Below are positions 35,415 to 44,897 of a stretch of DNA of 64,000 nucleotides, in pieces. Numbering within the stretch: the first letter of the stretch is position 1; each line of letters starts with the position of its first letter. The translations under genes and the position numbers were made by a program. The notes under the pieces are model-generated. The model was not told the DNA's origin and ran no database searches. It was given only the letters and a program-made list of their open reading frames with translations. Location of the stretch: positions 60,695 through 124,694 of the forward strand of contig NZFL01000028.1 in the NCBI GenBank assembly GCA_002690655.1. The letters are read 5' to 3'. The DNA is from Pedosphaera sp. (GTDB lineage Bacteria; Verrucomicrobiota; Verrucomicrobiia; Limisphaerales; AAA164-E04).

Positions 35415-35639
35415 ATAATGCAACCCGTTTCTGACAGATCCTGTAAAACAATGGAATACAGGCCGTTGAAACGAATCTCCGATCAAAATATTCCCTGAGC
35501 TATCCTTTTTGATGAAAGATCGTCATTTGATACTGAGCGTGCATACGGAGCGAAGGGTCCTCAGGCTCGATAAAAGGCACAAATCAAACGTGCATTTTTG
35601 CTTACGTTTTTCGTTCAAATGTGTATAAATCGGCCGTCG

Positions 35640-36602
35640 ATGAAGTATTATCTTGAATTTGAAAAACCGGTTGCGGAATTGCAGCGAAAGCTGGATGAAC
35701 TCAAACGCCATGAGGAGTCCAGTGGACTTGCGATCAGTTTTCAGGATGAAATCTCCCAGATTGAAAGGAAGATACAAGAAACGAGACAGCAGATTTTTTC
35801 CAATTTGAACGCGCATCAACGTGTTCAATTGGCTCGTCATCCAAAAAGACCCTACACGCTGGATTACATCCAACAGATTTTTACAGATTTTTCTGAATTG
35901 CACGGTGACAGGCTCTATGCTGATGATCGAGCCATGGTAGGCGGATTTGCCACCCTGGAGGACCAGAAGATCATGGTCGTTGGAACCCAGAAAGGCCGTG
36001 ACACAAAGGAAAACATCCTGCGGAATTTTGGTTCTGCTCACCCTGAAGGTTATCGCAAGGCACTGCGCTTGATGAAAATGGCGGACAAGTTCAAACTCCC
36101 CATCGTCACCTTTATAGATACAGCCGGGGCATATCCGGGCATCGGAGCAGAGGAACGCCACATTGCCGAAGCCATTGCGGTCAATCTGCGCGAAATGATG
36201 CTATTGGAAGTCCCCGTCGTCGCAGTGGTTATTGGTGAAGGAGGATCGGGCGGAGCGCTGGGTATTGGAGTCGCCGATAAAGTGATGATTCTGGAAAACG
36301 CCTATTATTCTGTCATCAGTCCCGAGGGATGCGCTGCCATTCTCTGGAAAAACAGCTCAGCTATCCCAAAAGCTGCCGAATCATTGCGGATCACTGCTGA
36401 TCAGCTGCTATCCTTGAAATTGGTGGATGATATTATTCCTGAACCTCTTGGGGGAGCACAAAATGACATCAATATAGTTTCGGACTCCATGCGATCTGCC
36501 ATTCAAGGCTCACTCAAGGAGCTTCTCGGAATGAGCAAGCAAAAGCGCCTGAAACATCGCTACTCCAGATTCCGCTCTTTCGGTAGATTTGTTGAAGGTT
36601 GA
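35640..36602 (+). CDS. accA: Acetyl-CoA carboxylase carboxyltransferase subunit alpha
   Basis: A 320-aa AccA, which with AccD transfers CO2 from carboxybiotin to acetyl-CoA to give malonyl-CoA. It begins MKYYLEFEKPVAELQRKLDEL and contains ARHPKRPYTLDYIQQIF, GDRLYADDRAMVGGFA, IVTFIDTAGAYPGIGAEERH, EGGSGGALGIGVADKVMIL and VISPEGCAAILWK. The ATG at 35640 matches the family N-terminus; earlier starts at 35598 and 35619 would add non-conserved residues. No clear ribosome site precedes it. Confidence 0.95.
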   Translation: MKYYLEFEKPVAELQRKLDELKRHEESSGLAISFQDEISQIERKIQETRQQIFSNLNAHQRVQLARHPKRPYTLDYIQQIFTDFSELHGDRLYADDRAMVGGFATLEDQKIMVVGTQKGRDTKENILRNFGSAHPEGYRKALRLMKMADKFKLPIVTFIDTAGAYPGIGAEERHIAEAIAVNLREMMLLEVPVVAVVIGEGGSGGALGIGVADKVMILENAYYSVISPEGCAAILWKNSSAIPKAAESLRITADQLLSLKLVDDIIPEPLGGAQNDINIVSDSMRSAIQGSLKELLGMSKQKRLKHRYSRFRSFGRFVEG

Positions 36603-36660
36603 GTGGGTCACCGCCCCGAAACCAGGGATAATCCAAACATTCCATATTCATCACTTTTCC

Positions 36661-37611
36661 ATGAAAAAAAGCATTTTGAACCGACGATCATTCCTGAGCA
36701 GAGCTGCCAGCGGAACCTTGGTAGTCATGGCCAACAAACTCATTTCACCGACTGATCTGAATGCCGTCGCTCCCTTCAACCGTCCAGGCAAAGCCAATCT
36801 TAAATTAGGCCTCGCCGCATACTCATTACGAGATTACTTCAGTGATGCAAGCCACGCTCGCGAAACCCCTGCCCCCGAATCACAACAAATTGATATGTTT
36901 CAATTCATCGACTATTGTGCCGATCTTGGTTGTGAGGGGGCAGAGTTAACCAGTTATTACTTTCCAGAACACTTGAATGATGCCTATCTCCTGGAAATTA
37001 AAAGGCACGCTTTCATGCGGGGAGTGGCAATCAGTGGCACGGCAGTCGGCAACCAATTCACTGATTTACCTGGTTCGACCAGAACTGAGCAGATTGCTCA
37101 TGTCAATAAGTGGATCGACCGGGCCGCCATCATGGGAGCACCGCACGTCCGCGTGTTTGCCGGCAATGCACCCGCCCAGGGTTCATGGAAAGAAGCCGTT
37201 GCCCGCTGTATTGAAGGATTGAAACGCTGTTGTGATCACGCGGCAACGAGAGGTGTCTTTTTGGGCATTGAAAACCATGGTGGCATCGTGGCAGAAGCAG
37301 ACCCTCTGATCGAGATCGTGGAAAGCATCGACAGCCCATGGCTAGGCATCAATCTCGATACAGGAAATTTTCACACGAAGGATCCGTACGGCGATATTGC
37401 AAAGTGTGCTCCTTATGCTGTCAACGTCCAGTTGAAGGTCGAGATCGCACCTCGCGGCAAATCCAAGAGCCCATCAGATCTATCTCGATTGGCTCACATC
37501 TTGCAAGGAGCCAATTACCAGGGTTTTGTTGTTCTGGAATATGAAGCTGCAGAGGATCCCTGGAAAGCCATTCCGATGCATGTTGACGCGCTCAAACCTT
37601 TGCTCAGCTGA
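36661..37611 (+). CDS. Tat-exported sugar phosphate isomerase/epimerase-like TIM-barrel protein
   Basis: A 316-aa protein with a twin-arginine signal: NRRSFLSRAASGTLVVMA near residues 7-24. The rest has the xylose isomerase-like TIM barrel (AP endonuclease 2 family): LKLGLAAYSLRDYF, DYCADLGCEGAELTSYYFP, FLGIENHGGIVAEADPLIEIV and LGINLDTGNFHTKDPYG, with acidic and His metal ligands in place. These proteins are common in PVC bacteria as putative periplasmic isomerases or epimerases with unknown substrate. The start is the ATG at 36661; an upstream frame begins within accA. It lies 58 bases after accA and before the debranching enzyme. Confidence 0.82.
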   Translation: MKKSILNRRSFLSRAASGTLVVMANKLISPTDLNAVAPFNRPGKANLKLGLAAYSLRDYFSDASHARETPAPESQQIDMFQFIDYCADLGCEGAELTSYYFPEHLNDAYLLEIKRHAFMRGVAISGTAVGNQFTDLPGSTRTEQIAHVNKWIDRAAIMGAPHVRVFAGNAPAQGSWKEAVARCIEGLKRCCDHAATRGVFLGIENHGGIVAEADPLIEIVESIDSPWLGINLDTGNFHTKDPYGDIAKCAPYAVNVQLKVEIAPRGKSKSPSDLSRLAHILQGANYQGFVVLEYEAAEDPWKAIPMHVDALKPLLS

Positions 37612-37749
37612 GCAACTGCTCGAGCTGCCATTATCTCTTATTTAACACAATTATATTTGGACGGTTCGCAACTTTTCACCCAAGTCCATGGCTGTACTAT
37701 GGTTGAAAAAGAAGTGCGTTGGTCTCTTGATTACTAACACATCTCATTC

Positions 37750-40700
37750 ATGAATTCCCCCTCCATGACTCCTGCTGCAGGCGATTGCCGGGTGGCATAT
37801 GTTGGAGATTGGGCCCGATTTGAAATCAGGCCCAATGATTCTCAGCACACACCCAAGACACACACCGCATTCCTCAGGACTAATTTAGGTAGAGCCGATG
37901 TCTTGCGGAAAGAAATCATGCAACGCACCTCTGGTGAGAACGCATTGGCTCTTTTTTCCTGGCAGGATATTCCAATGGAGTGGCAACAGGATTGCTGGAG
38001 CATTCAGCTTCCATTGGCACAGGTGGGATATTTCCGGGCAAAACCTTATCTCCTGAATTCGGATCACCATCAAATTTGGCCAGAGGGTTCAGATTCTGGT
38101 GTCTCCGTGCATCCGAATTTCACCCGCAGTGCCAATACAATCTATTGTGCCTGGATCAGACTGTTTGGTGATTCAAAATTCTTGTCCAACACCATTTCCC
38201 AGCGCTCCAACCCACATCACCAACCACTGGATGAAAAGGGCTATTCTGTCATTCCTCCATCGGGTAAAATCCGCGACCTCATCAAGGAACTGCCACATAT
38301 TGTCGATACTCTGGGTTGTCAAATCATCCACTTACTCCCTATTAACCCCACACCTACCACTTACGCTAGATTTGGTCGATTTGGCAGCCCTTATGCCGCT
38401 CAGAACCTGATGGCTGTGGATCCAGCATTGGTGGAGTTTGATCAATCCTCAACCGGTATTGATCAGTTTCAGGAATTAACCGAAGCCGTGCATGCGAAGG
38501 GTGCACGCGTGTTCATTGATCTGGTGGCAAACCACACCGGCTGGGGTGCCGATATTCATGAGAATCACCCTGATTGGTATGAACGTGAGCCCTCCGGTCA
38601 ATTTATCAGCCCGGGTGCGTGGGGGAATATCTGGGGTGATTTGGTAGAACTCAATCAATCCAATCCTGATATTTGGAAATACCTTGCGGATGTCTTTCTC
38701 GTCTGGTGTCGAAGGGGAGTTGACGGGTTTCGCTGTGATGCAGGATACATGGTGCCACTTGAAGCCTGGCAATTCATTATTTCACGGGTCCGTGAAGAAT
38801 ATCCTGATACCATCTTTCTCCTCGAGGGGCTCGGAGGCGCCTGGGAGGCAACCGAGAACCTGCTAACAGATGGCGGTATGCAATGGGCTTACTCGGAGTT
38901 GTTTCAGGAATTCAATGGACCTTCCCTGCATCGTTATCTGGATCATTGCATAAAGCAGAGTCCACGTGTGGGCACCTTGGTGCATTACAGTGAAACGCAT
39001 GACAATAATCGTCTTGCACACAGAGGACGCACCTGGTCGCTGCTACGCAACCGCCTGTCGGCCCTGACAAGCGTCAATGGTGGCTTCGCATTCACTTGCG
39101 GTGTCGAATGGTTGGCATCAGAAAAAATAATTGTACATGAATGCACTGGAATGAATTGGGGCGCCGAAGACAATATTGTACATGAGCTTGCCAGGTTAAA
39201 CAGATTACTGACTACCCACCCGTGCTTCTTCGACGAAGCAATCCTTAAAGGACTCGATGCAGGAAGTGACTCCATCTACCTGATGGAAAGAACCTCTTCA
39301 GATGCTTCCAGAAGATTGTGGATTCTGGTCAATACCCATGAATCGCAGGAAATCACAGCCAAACTGGATCCTGGGCTCTTCCATACCGCAAAGCATCCAC
39401 CATCGATTGAACTGCTGGGACAGGAAAATCTTCTGGAATGGGATATCACCCCTGAAACCTGGGCCCTGACTTTACCTGCCTGCACCGTATTATGCCTTTC
39501 ATACGAAAAAGGCGTTCAACCGGAATCCGGCGATGAATATCGCACAAAGCGGAGTCAATCTGCCATGGCGCTGCAATGCCTTGGCCAGATCCTGCCTGTT
39601 GAAAAAATCCCATTCACTCCATGGCAGGATTTAGCCAGAAGCGTTGAGGAATCACTCTCTCAATGGCTGGCATCTATCTCGAGGTTGAGGTCAGGCTCGG
39701 ATGAATCTGCCACTGATTCCAATTCAAGGGCAAAGGATCCATCTGCGTATTTGAATGTGGTTGAATGGTCCACTGAAGATCGTGCTCGCTTGACCCCCGT
39801 GCCGAAACACCACTGGATCCTCATCCGAGAGCCCCACCCTTTCAGTGTCCGATTGACCCATGACTGCAGCAATCAATCAGTGAACCTCAAATCGGTTCCG
39901 CGAAAACATGATCACGTGGCAGTTTACTGGGCTGAGCAGGCAGGTAAACTTCAATTGGAAATACAATCCTACGGGACCTCTATCCACACCCATAAAGAGG
40001 GTCTGATTGTTTTTGATCACCGCACAGTCAACGCACTGGCCAAAGGCCAGGATCAGATGACCCTTTTAACCAATGGACGTGGTGCCATGGCACGGGTGCA
40101 TGCTGGGATAGATGAAATTCATTCAAAATATGACTGCCTTCTTGGAGCAAATCTTCATGCGACATTGCCAGTAGACCGCCATGTATTGATCAAACGCATT
40201 CGGATTTGGGTGAATGCCAATGGATTCATCACACCGCTGAATCGCATGGCGCTCCTGAATTTCAATGCCGGCGCACCGGCACGATGGCGATTCTTCGCCC
40301 CAGCGGGCAATGGGCGCTCAGTCGAAATTGAACTGGTCATGGACATGCTCAAGGATACCAATACGACCCTCATTCGTTTGATCCGGCCGAAGGATCGCTG
40401 CTCCAGCGGCGAAGAACTCCCGGAAGAGTATCCCGTCCGCTTGACAGTGCGCTTTGACATTGAAGATCGGAATTTTCATTGTGAAACACAGAGAAACGAG
40501 AGCGCAGAACATCATTTCAATCAACATATCCGCCAAACCGACTCACCAGCAGGATTTCATTTTTCTCCCGCATCAGAAAGACAACTCAGCGTCTGGACCG
40601 ATAACGGACAATATCATTCGGCTCCTGAATGGACCCAGGGAATCCCGCATCCCGTTGAACAAAGTCGGGGACAAACAGGACATGGAGACGCATTCAGCCC

Positions 40701-42129
40701 CGGATGGTTTGAGATCCCCATGGGAACCGGTGAGACGGTCCATCTCGTTGCCACAGCCGAGCTGAAAGATCCGGACCAGCATTCTATCGCACATTTTGTA
40801 GACGCACGCCTTCAGCATCATGAAACACTCTTGGCCAAGGCCAATTTGGACGGCAATGATCGATGGGGGCGTCAACTATTGAAGGCACTTGATGCCTTTG
40901 TGGTGAAACGGGATGACGGCAGGACCGTGATCGCCGGGTATCCATGGTTTCTGGACTGGGGACGCGACTCGTTGATCGTGGCACGCGGCATGCTAAGTGG
41001 CGGAATGATCGATGAGGTCGTCAAATTGTTGAAAGTATTTGGCCGATTTGAATCACACGGTACACTTCCAAATACTATTCACGGAGCCAATGCCAGCAAT
41101 CGCGACACTTCCGATGCCCCGCTTTGGTACGGCGTTTTAAGTGAAGAAACGGCAGTAATCAAGGGTGATTCTTTTTATCAAATGGAGGTAGATGACGGAG
41201 GCAAGACGATTCAAGAGGTGCTCTTCCGTATTGCCAATGGCATACTGAGTGGCACCCCCAACGGCATTCATATGGATCAGGAAAGTGGACTGGTCTGGAG
41301 CCCGAGTCATTTTACCTGGATGGATACCAACTATCCTGCAGGCACCCCGAGAGAGGGATATCCCATTGAAATCCAGGCTTTGTGGATACGATTGCTCCAG
41401 CTGTTGAACACACTTTATTCAGCAAACGAGGAAGCTTCCATACCTTACTACATGAAACCTTTGAAAGGCACATGGCAGGATTGCCTTAAGCTGGCGAAAC
41501 GCTCCTTTGATCAGTTGTTCTGGATTGAAGAGAAAGGTTGGCCTGCAGATGTACTCTTGGCATCAGAAGGCACCCCTGCAAAGAAAGCGCTGCGCGATCA
41601 GGCATTGAGGAGCAATTGCCTGTGGGCTGTAAGCCTGGGGTGCATGGATGGCGAGAAAGCCCGTTCAACGGTAAGTGCAGCGCGGAAATGCCTCGTCATT
41701 CCGGGGGCCTTGAGATCATTGGCGCCAATCCCGGTGATTCCACATTTACCCATCTATGGTAAAAATGGAGACCTTCTGAACGATCCCACTTTTCCATACT
41801 GGGGGCGTTATGAAGGAGAGGAGGACACTCGCCGCAAGCCAGCCTATCATAATGGGACTGCATGGCTCTGGACCTTCCCCACCTTCTGTGAGGCTTTGGC
41901 AGAAGCTTGGAAAACTGATCCCAAGGCCAAAGATGCGGCTCTCGATTATCTGGCTTCCATGTCTCACTTTTGGATTGAGGGATGCTCCGGTCAGTTACCG
42001 GAGGTCGTGGATGGTGACGCTCCCCACCAACAGCGTGGTTGCGATGCACAGGCATGGAGTGTTTCGGAGGCCCTGCGTGTTTGGACCAAAATTAATCGTG
42101 CACAAAAAATTACCTTAAAAACAAAATGA
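37750..42129 (+). CDS. Bifunctional glycogen debranching-type enzyme (GH13 glucanotransferase + amylo-alpha-1,6-glucosidase)
   Basis: A 1459-aa two-domain enzyme. The N-terminal half has a GH13 alpha-amylase barrel with four regions: FIDLVANHTG near residue 255, GFRCDAGY near 326 (nucleophile Asp), FLLEGLGG near 355 (acid/base Glu) and ETHDNNR near 415. It is followed by a linker and beta region to about 1000. The C-terminal part (about 1030-1440) is an amylo-alpha-1,6-glucosidase/(alpha/alpha)6 domain, with GYPWFLDWGRDSLIVARGML and HGTLPNTIHGANASNRDTSD, and PYWGRYEGEEDTRRKPAYHNGTAW near the end. Both activities would act on limit dextrins: the first transfers maltosyl/maltotriosyl groups and the second cleaves the alpha-1,6 branch. 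No signal peptide, so cytoplasmic. No glycogen synthesis genes adjoin it. Confidence 0.85.
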   Translation: MNSPSMTPAAGDCRVAYVGDWARFEIRPNDSQHTPKTHTAFLRTNLGRADVLRKEIMQRTSGENALALFSWQDIPMEWQQDCWSIQLPLAQVGYFRAKPYLLNSDHHQIWPEGSDSGVSVHPNFTRSANTIYCAWIRLFGDSKFLSNTISQRSNPHHQPLDEKGYSVIPPSGKIRDLIKELPHIVDTLGCQIIHLLPINPTPTTYARFGRFGSPYAAQNLMAVDPALVEFDQSSTGIDQFQELTEAVHAKGARVFIDLVANHTGWGADIHENHPDWYEREPSGQFISPGAWGNIWGDLVELNQSNPDIWKYLADVFLVWCRRGVDGFRCDAGYMVPLEAWQFIISRVREEYPDTIFLLEGLGGAWEATENLLTDGGMQWAYSELFQEFNGPSLHRYLDHCIKQSPRVGTLVHYSETHDNNRLAHRGRTWSLLRNRLSALTSVNGGFAFTCGVEWLASEKIIVHECTGMNWGAEDNIVHELARLNRLLTTHPCFFDEAILKGLDAGSDSIYLMERTSSDASRRLWILVNTHESQEITAKLDPGLFHTAKHPPSIELLGQENLLEWDITPETWALTLPACTVLCLSYEKGVQPESGDEYRTKRSQSAMALQCLGQILPVEKIPFTPWQDLARSVEESLSQWLASISRLRSGSDESATDSNSRAKDPSAYLNVVEWSTEDRARLTPVPKHHWILIREPHPFSVRLTHDCSNQSVNLKSVPRKHDHVAVYWAEQAGKLQLEIQSYGTSIHTHKEGLIVFDHRTVNALAKGQDQMTLLTNGRGAMARVHAGIDEIHSKYDCLLGANLHATLPVDRHVLIKRIRIWVNANGFITPLNRMALLNFNAGAPARWRFFAPAGNGRSVEIELVMDMLKDTNTTLIRLIRPKDRCSSGEELPEEYPVRLTVRFDIEDRNFHCETQRNESAEHHFNQHIRQTDSPAGFHFSPASERQLSVWTDNGQYHSAPEWTQGIPHPVEQSRGQTGHGDAFSPGWFEIPMGTGETVHLVATAELKDPDQHSIAHFVDARLQHHETLLAKANLDGNDRWGRQLLKALDAFVVKRDDGRTVIAGYPWFLDWGRDSLIVARGMLSGGMIDEVVKLLKVFGRFESHGTLPNTIHGANASNRDTSDAPLWYGVLSEETAVIKGDSFYQMEVDDGGKTIQEVLFRIANGILSGTPNGIHMDQESGLVWSPSHFTWMDTNYPAGTPREGYPIEIQALWIRLLQLLNTLYSANEEASIPYYMKPLKGTWQDCLKLAKRSFDQLFWIEEKGWPADVLLASEGTPAKKALRDQALRSNCLWAVSLGCMDGEKARSTVSAARKCLVIPGALRSLAPIPVIPHLPIYGKNGDLLNDPTFPYWGRYEGEEDTRRKPAYHNGTAWLWTFPTFCEALAEAWKTDPKAKDAALDYLASMSHFWIEGCSGQLPEVVDGDAPHQQRGCDAQAWSVSEALRVWTKINRAQKITLKTK

Positions 42130-42192
42130 AGTCATGGGCCCGGCTGATTCCAGCTTGTCCCTGAGCTAATTCCTGATACGCTACGCCGCCTT

Positions 42193-43812
42193 GTGAGTTT
42201 TCAAAAAGAAATCCAACGTAGACGCACTTTTGCTATTATTTCGCATCCGGATGCCGGTAAGACCACGCTGACAGAGAAACTCTTACTATATGGTGGAGCG
42301 GTTCATCTGGCAGGGTCCGTTACTGCTCGCAAGCACCAGCGGGCCTCCACATCAGATTGGATGGAGCTTGAACGAAAACGTGGCATCTCGATCAGTTCCA
42401 CCGTGCTGCAGTTTGAATACGATGATTTTGCCATTAATCTCCTGGATACCCCAGGACACAAAGACTTTTCCGAAGATACCTATCGCGTACTGACCGCTGT
42501 GGATGGAGTCGTCATGGTCATTGATGCCGCTAAAGGAATCGAGGCTCAAACGCGCAAACTATTTGAGATATGTCGGCGCAGGGGCATTCCAATTTTCACC
42601 TACATGAACAAATGCGATCGCCCCACCAAAGACCCATTGGAATTGCTGGATGAACTTGAGCGCGTGCTGGGCATTGGTTCCTTTCCCATCAATTGGCCAA
42701 TCGGCACCGGAGTAGATTTCAAGGGGGTATTTGATCGTCTGGCAAAAGAGGTGCATTTATTTGAGCGCACGGCAGGCGGTTTGTATCGAGCACCTGAATC
42801 GGTCGGTGATCTGGATGCCCCCATCATCAAGGATCAATTAAACACCGAAATGCATGAAAAATTGAAGGAGGAGGTTGAAATGCTCAATCTGGCGGGCGAA
42901 TCCTTTGACATGGAATCGGTTTACAACGGAACAATGACTCCGGTTTTCTTCGGAAGCGCCATGAACAATTTTGGGGTTGAATTGCTTCTCAAAGGCTTTT
43001 TGAAATACTCTCCCCCTCCTGCCCCAAGATACTCAGGTGAGAAAGTCATCTCTACCGATCATGAAACCTTCTCTGCATTCGTATTCAAGATTCAGGCCAA
43101 TATGGACCCTCGGCATCGGGATCGCATTGCATTCGTTCGGATTTGCTCCGGTAAATTTGAGCGTGATATGACTGTAGTGCACCCTCGCTCTGGGAAAAAA
43201 ATTCGTCTCGCGAGTTCTCACAAACTCTTTGGCAATGAACGGGAAACTGTCGATAGTGCTTACGCAGGCGACATCGTCGGTCTCGTCGGGCTTTCTGATT
43301 TTGGCATTGGTGATACACTGACAACCGACACTAATATCCAATTCAAGGAGATACCCATATTTACGCCTGAAACCTTTGCTTACCTGCACAACCCAAATAC
43401 AGCAAAATACAAGCAGTTCAGACAGGGCCTGGACCAATTGTTGCAGGAAGGGGTTATCCAGGTCATGCGCATTCGAGATTCGATCACTCGCATCCCGCTT
43501 CTGGCTGCCGTTGGACAACTCCAGTTTGAGGTCGTCCAATATCGACTTGAAACTGAGTATGGCGCTGAATCCCGATTAGAAAAGGCTCCGTGGTCCGTCA
43601 TAAAGTGGCTACCTGCAGGTATGGAGGAATCTGAATTAGATGCACTTCAACTACCAACGGGAACAAAAATCGCCTACGACTCTAACGACAATCCGGTTGC
43701 ATTATTTGACTCTGACTGGGCCGCAAGTTACTTCAGTGAGACCAATGGAGGTCTGGAATTGTCCACCCTCCCTCCTGCAAGTAAGGCAATCCTGACGCGT
43801 CATATTGATTGA
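42193..43812 (+). CDS. prfC: Peptide chain release factor 3
   Basis: A 539-aa translational GTPase that recycles RF1/RF2 from the ribosome. The start is GTG at 42193. It shows SHPDAGKTTLTEKLLLYGGA (G1), RGISISSTVLQFEY (G2 region with Thr), DTPGHKDFSEDTYR (G3) and NKCDR (G4), followed by domains II and III. The RF3-specific KARKHQ stretch (VTARKHQRASTSDW) separates it from EF-G. The gene ends before a 499-base gap. Confidence 0.95.
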   Translation: MSFQKEIQRRRTFAIISHPDAGKTTLTEKLLLYGGAVHLAGSVTARKHQRASTSDWMELERKRGISISSTVLQFEYDDFAINLLDTPGHKDFSEDTYRVLTAVDGVVMVIDAAKGIEAQTRKLFEICRRRGIPIFTYMNKCDRPTKDPLELLDELERVLGIGSFPINWPIGTGVDFKGVFDRLAKEVHLFERTAGGLYRAPESVGDLDAPIIKDQLNTEMHEKLKEEVEMLNLAGESFDMESVYNGTMTPVFFGSAMNNFGVELLLKGFLKYSPPPAPRYSGEKVISTDHETFSAFVFKIQANMDPRHRDRIAFVRICSGKFERDMTVVHPRSGKKIRLASSHKLFGNERETVDSAYAGDIVGLVGLSDFGIGDTLTTDTNIQFKEIPIFTPETFAYLHNPNTAKYKQFRQGLDQLLQEGVIQVMRIRDSITRIPLLAAVGQLQFEVVQYRLETEYGAESRLEKAPWSVIKWLPAGMEESELDALQLPTGTKIAYDSNDNPVALFDSDWAASYFSETNGGLELSTLPPASKAILTRHID

Positions 43813-44311
43813 AAAGCGTTGCCTACGATTTCATGAACGCATTCGTTGCTGGTTGACAAACAAGCGATAATAGCGCGAAGGGCGACAAGGAAGAAAGCCC
43901 TCCAGAAACTCTTTGGATGTTTGGCGCCAATTTCAACGTTAAAACCCTTCATTAGAAAATAGAAGCTACACCCCAGCGTGTTAACGACAGATCAACGACC
44001 AAGCGGGAATCGGGATGTGCTTGAAAGTCTTTTTCCTGTCATTGGCATCCGCATTTGGAGACGCGTGCGGTCACTGGAATGCCGGTAGGCTAGCACCAAG
44101 TTAATCTGATATCGTCAACAATCCATCCAGCCAAAAAACCTGGATCATGGGGTTTCAGAGGATTGGCAGGAAAAAGGTAAGAAATTACGTCTGTTGAGTC
44201 GTCTTTTCAATTGATGATCTTGCCGCAACTGTCCTTTTGCAAAGTCAAATATCCCCATGATTGGACCTTTCTATTGCACTCTCTGTTACAAGCAACCTTA
44301 AGGGCTGTGGA
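43813..44311. other. Gene-free stretch between prfC and the convergent PfpI gene
   Basis: No open frame with convincing composition, no tRNA fold and no clear terminator. A weak stem AGGGC...GCCCT lies about 65 bases after prfC without a T-run. The only -35-like box (TTGACA near 43853) has no matching -10 box. Confidence 0.5.
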
Positions 44312-44890
44312 TTATGAAATCCCGTCCGTCTTGGATCGCGCAGCATCGAGAAGTTTCATCCACTCTCCCATATAGTAACCGTGATCATGATACGTTCGCC
44401 CGCTGACCATGTTACCGTCCACCACGCAGGCTTCATCAACAAACGTCCCACCACACACTTCAAGATCAAACTTGCATTTAGGAACAGTCGCCATTTTGCG
44501 GCCTTTGACACAATCGGCATAAGCAGGGATTTCTACCCCGTGACAGACGCTGGCTATGGGCTTGTTTTTTTCAAAAAAGTGTTTGGTCACACGCACAAGA
44601 TCTTTGTCATACCGAATATATTCAGGCGCTCGTCCACCACTGAAAAAGATACCCAGATAATCATCTGGATTGATATCCTTGAATGCGATGTCTGACTGAA
44701 TGGTATAACCTTCCCATTCACGAGTGATGGTCCAGCCGGGTTTGACTTCATGCATGACCATGTTGTAACGATGGACCTCCGGGCCAGCCACTACAGGTTT
44801 GTATCCCCCCTCGATCAAACGATGATAAGGATATAGAGTGTCCACAGTTTCACTTGCGTCACCAATAACAATCAGAACTTTTTGCTGCAT
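44312..44890 (-). CDS. DJ-1/PfpI family protein
   Basis: A 192-aa DJ-1/PfpI flavodoxin-like protein. The nucleophile cysteine lies in ASVCHGVE and the likely partner acid in VVAGPEVH. FFSGGRAPEYIRYD and a long C-terminal part with GRTYHDHGYYMGEWMKLL follow the family. Members include glyoxalase III/deglycase-like, amidase or chaperone-like proteins and isocyanide hydratases, so the activity cannot be named from sequence. No signal peptide. It is 7 bases after the upstream gene on the minus strand. Confidence 0.82.
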   Translation of the reverse strand: MQQKVLIVIGDASETVDTLYPYHRLIEGGYKPVVAGPEVHRYNMVMHEVKPGWTITREWEGYTIQSDIAFKDINPDDYLGIFFSGGRAPEYIRYDKDLVRVTKHFFEKNKPIASVCHGVEIPAYADCVKGRKMATVPKCKFDLEVCGGTFVDEACVVDGNMVSGRTYHDHGYYMGEWMKLLDAARSKTDGIS

Positions 44891-44897
44891 GCGTCAA

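Noticed and set aside
35523-36161. A 212-codon minus-strand frame
   Set aside because: It is antisense to accA, whose motifs are complete; composition without protein character.
43853-43870. A perfect -35 box TTGACA in the gap after prfC
   Set aside because: No -10 box at 15-19 bases and no gene follows on the plus strand.
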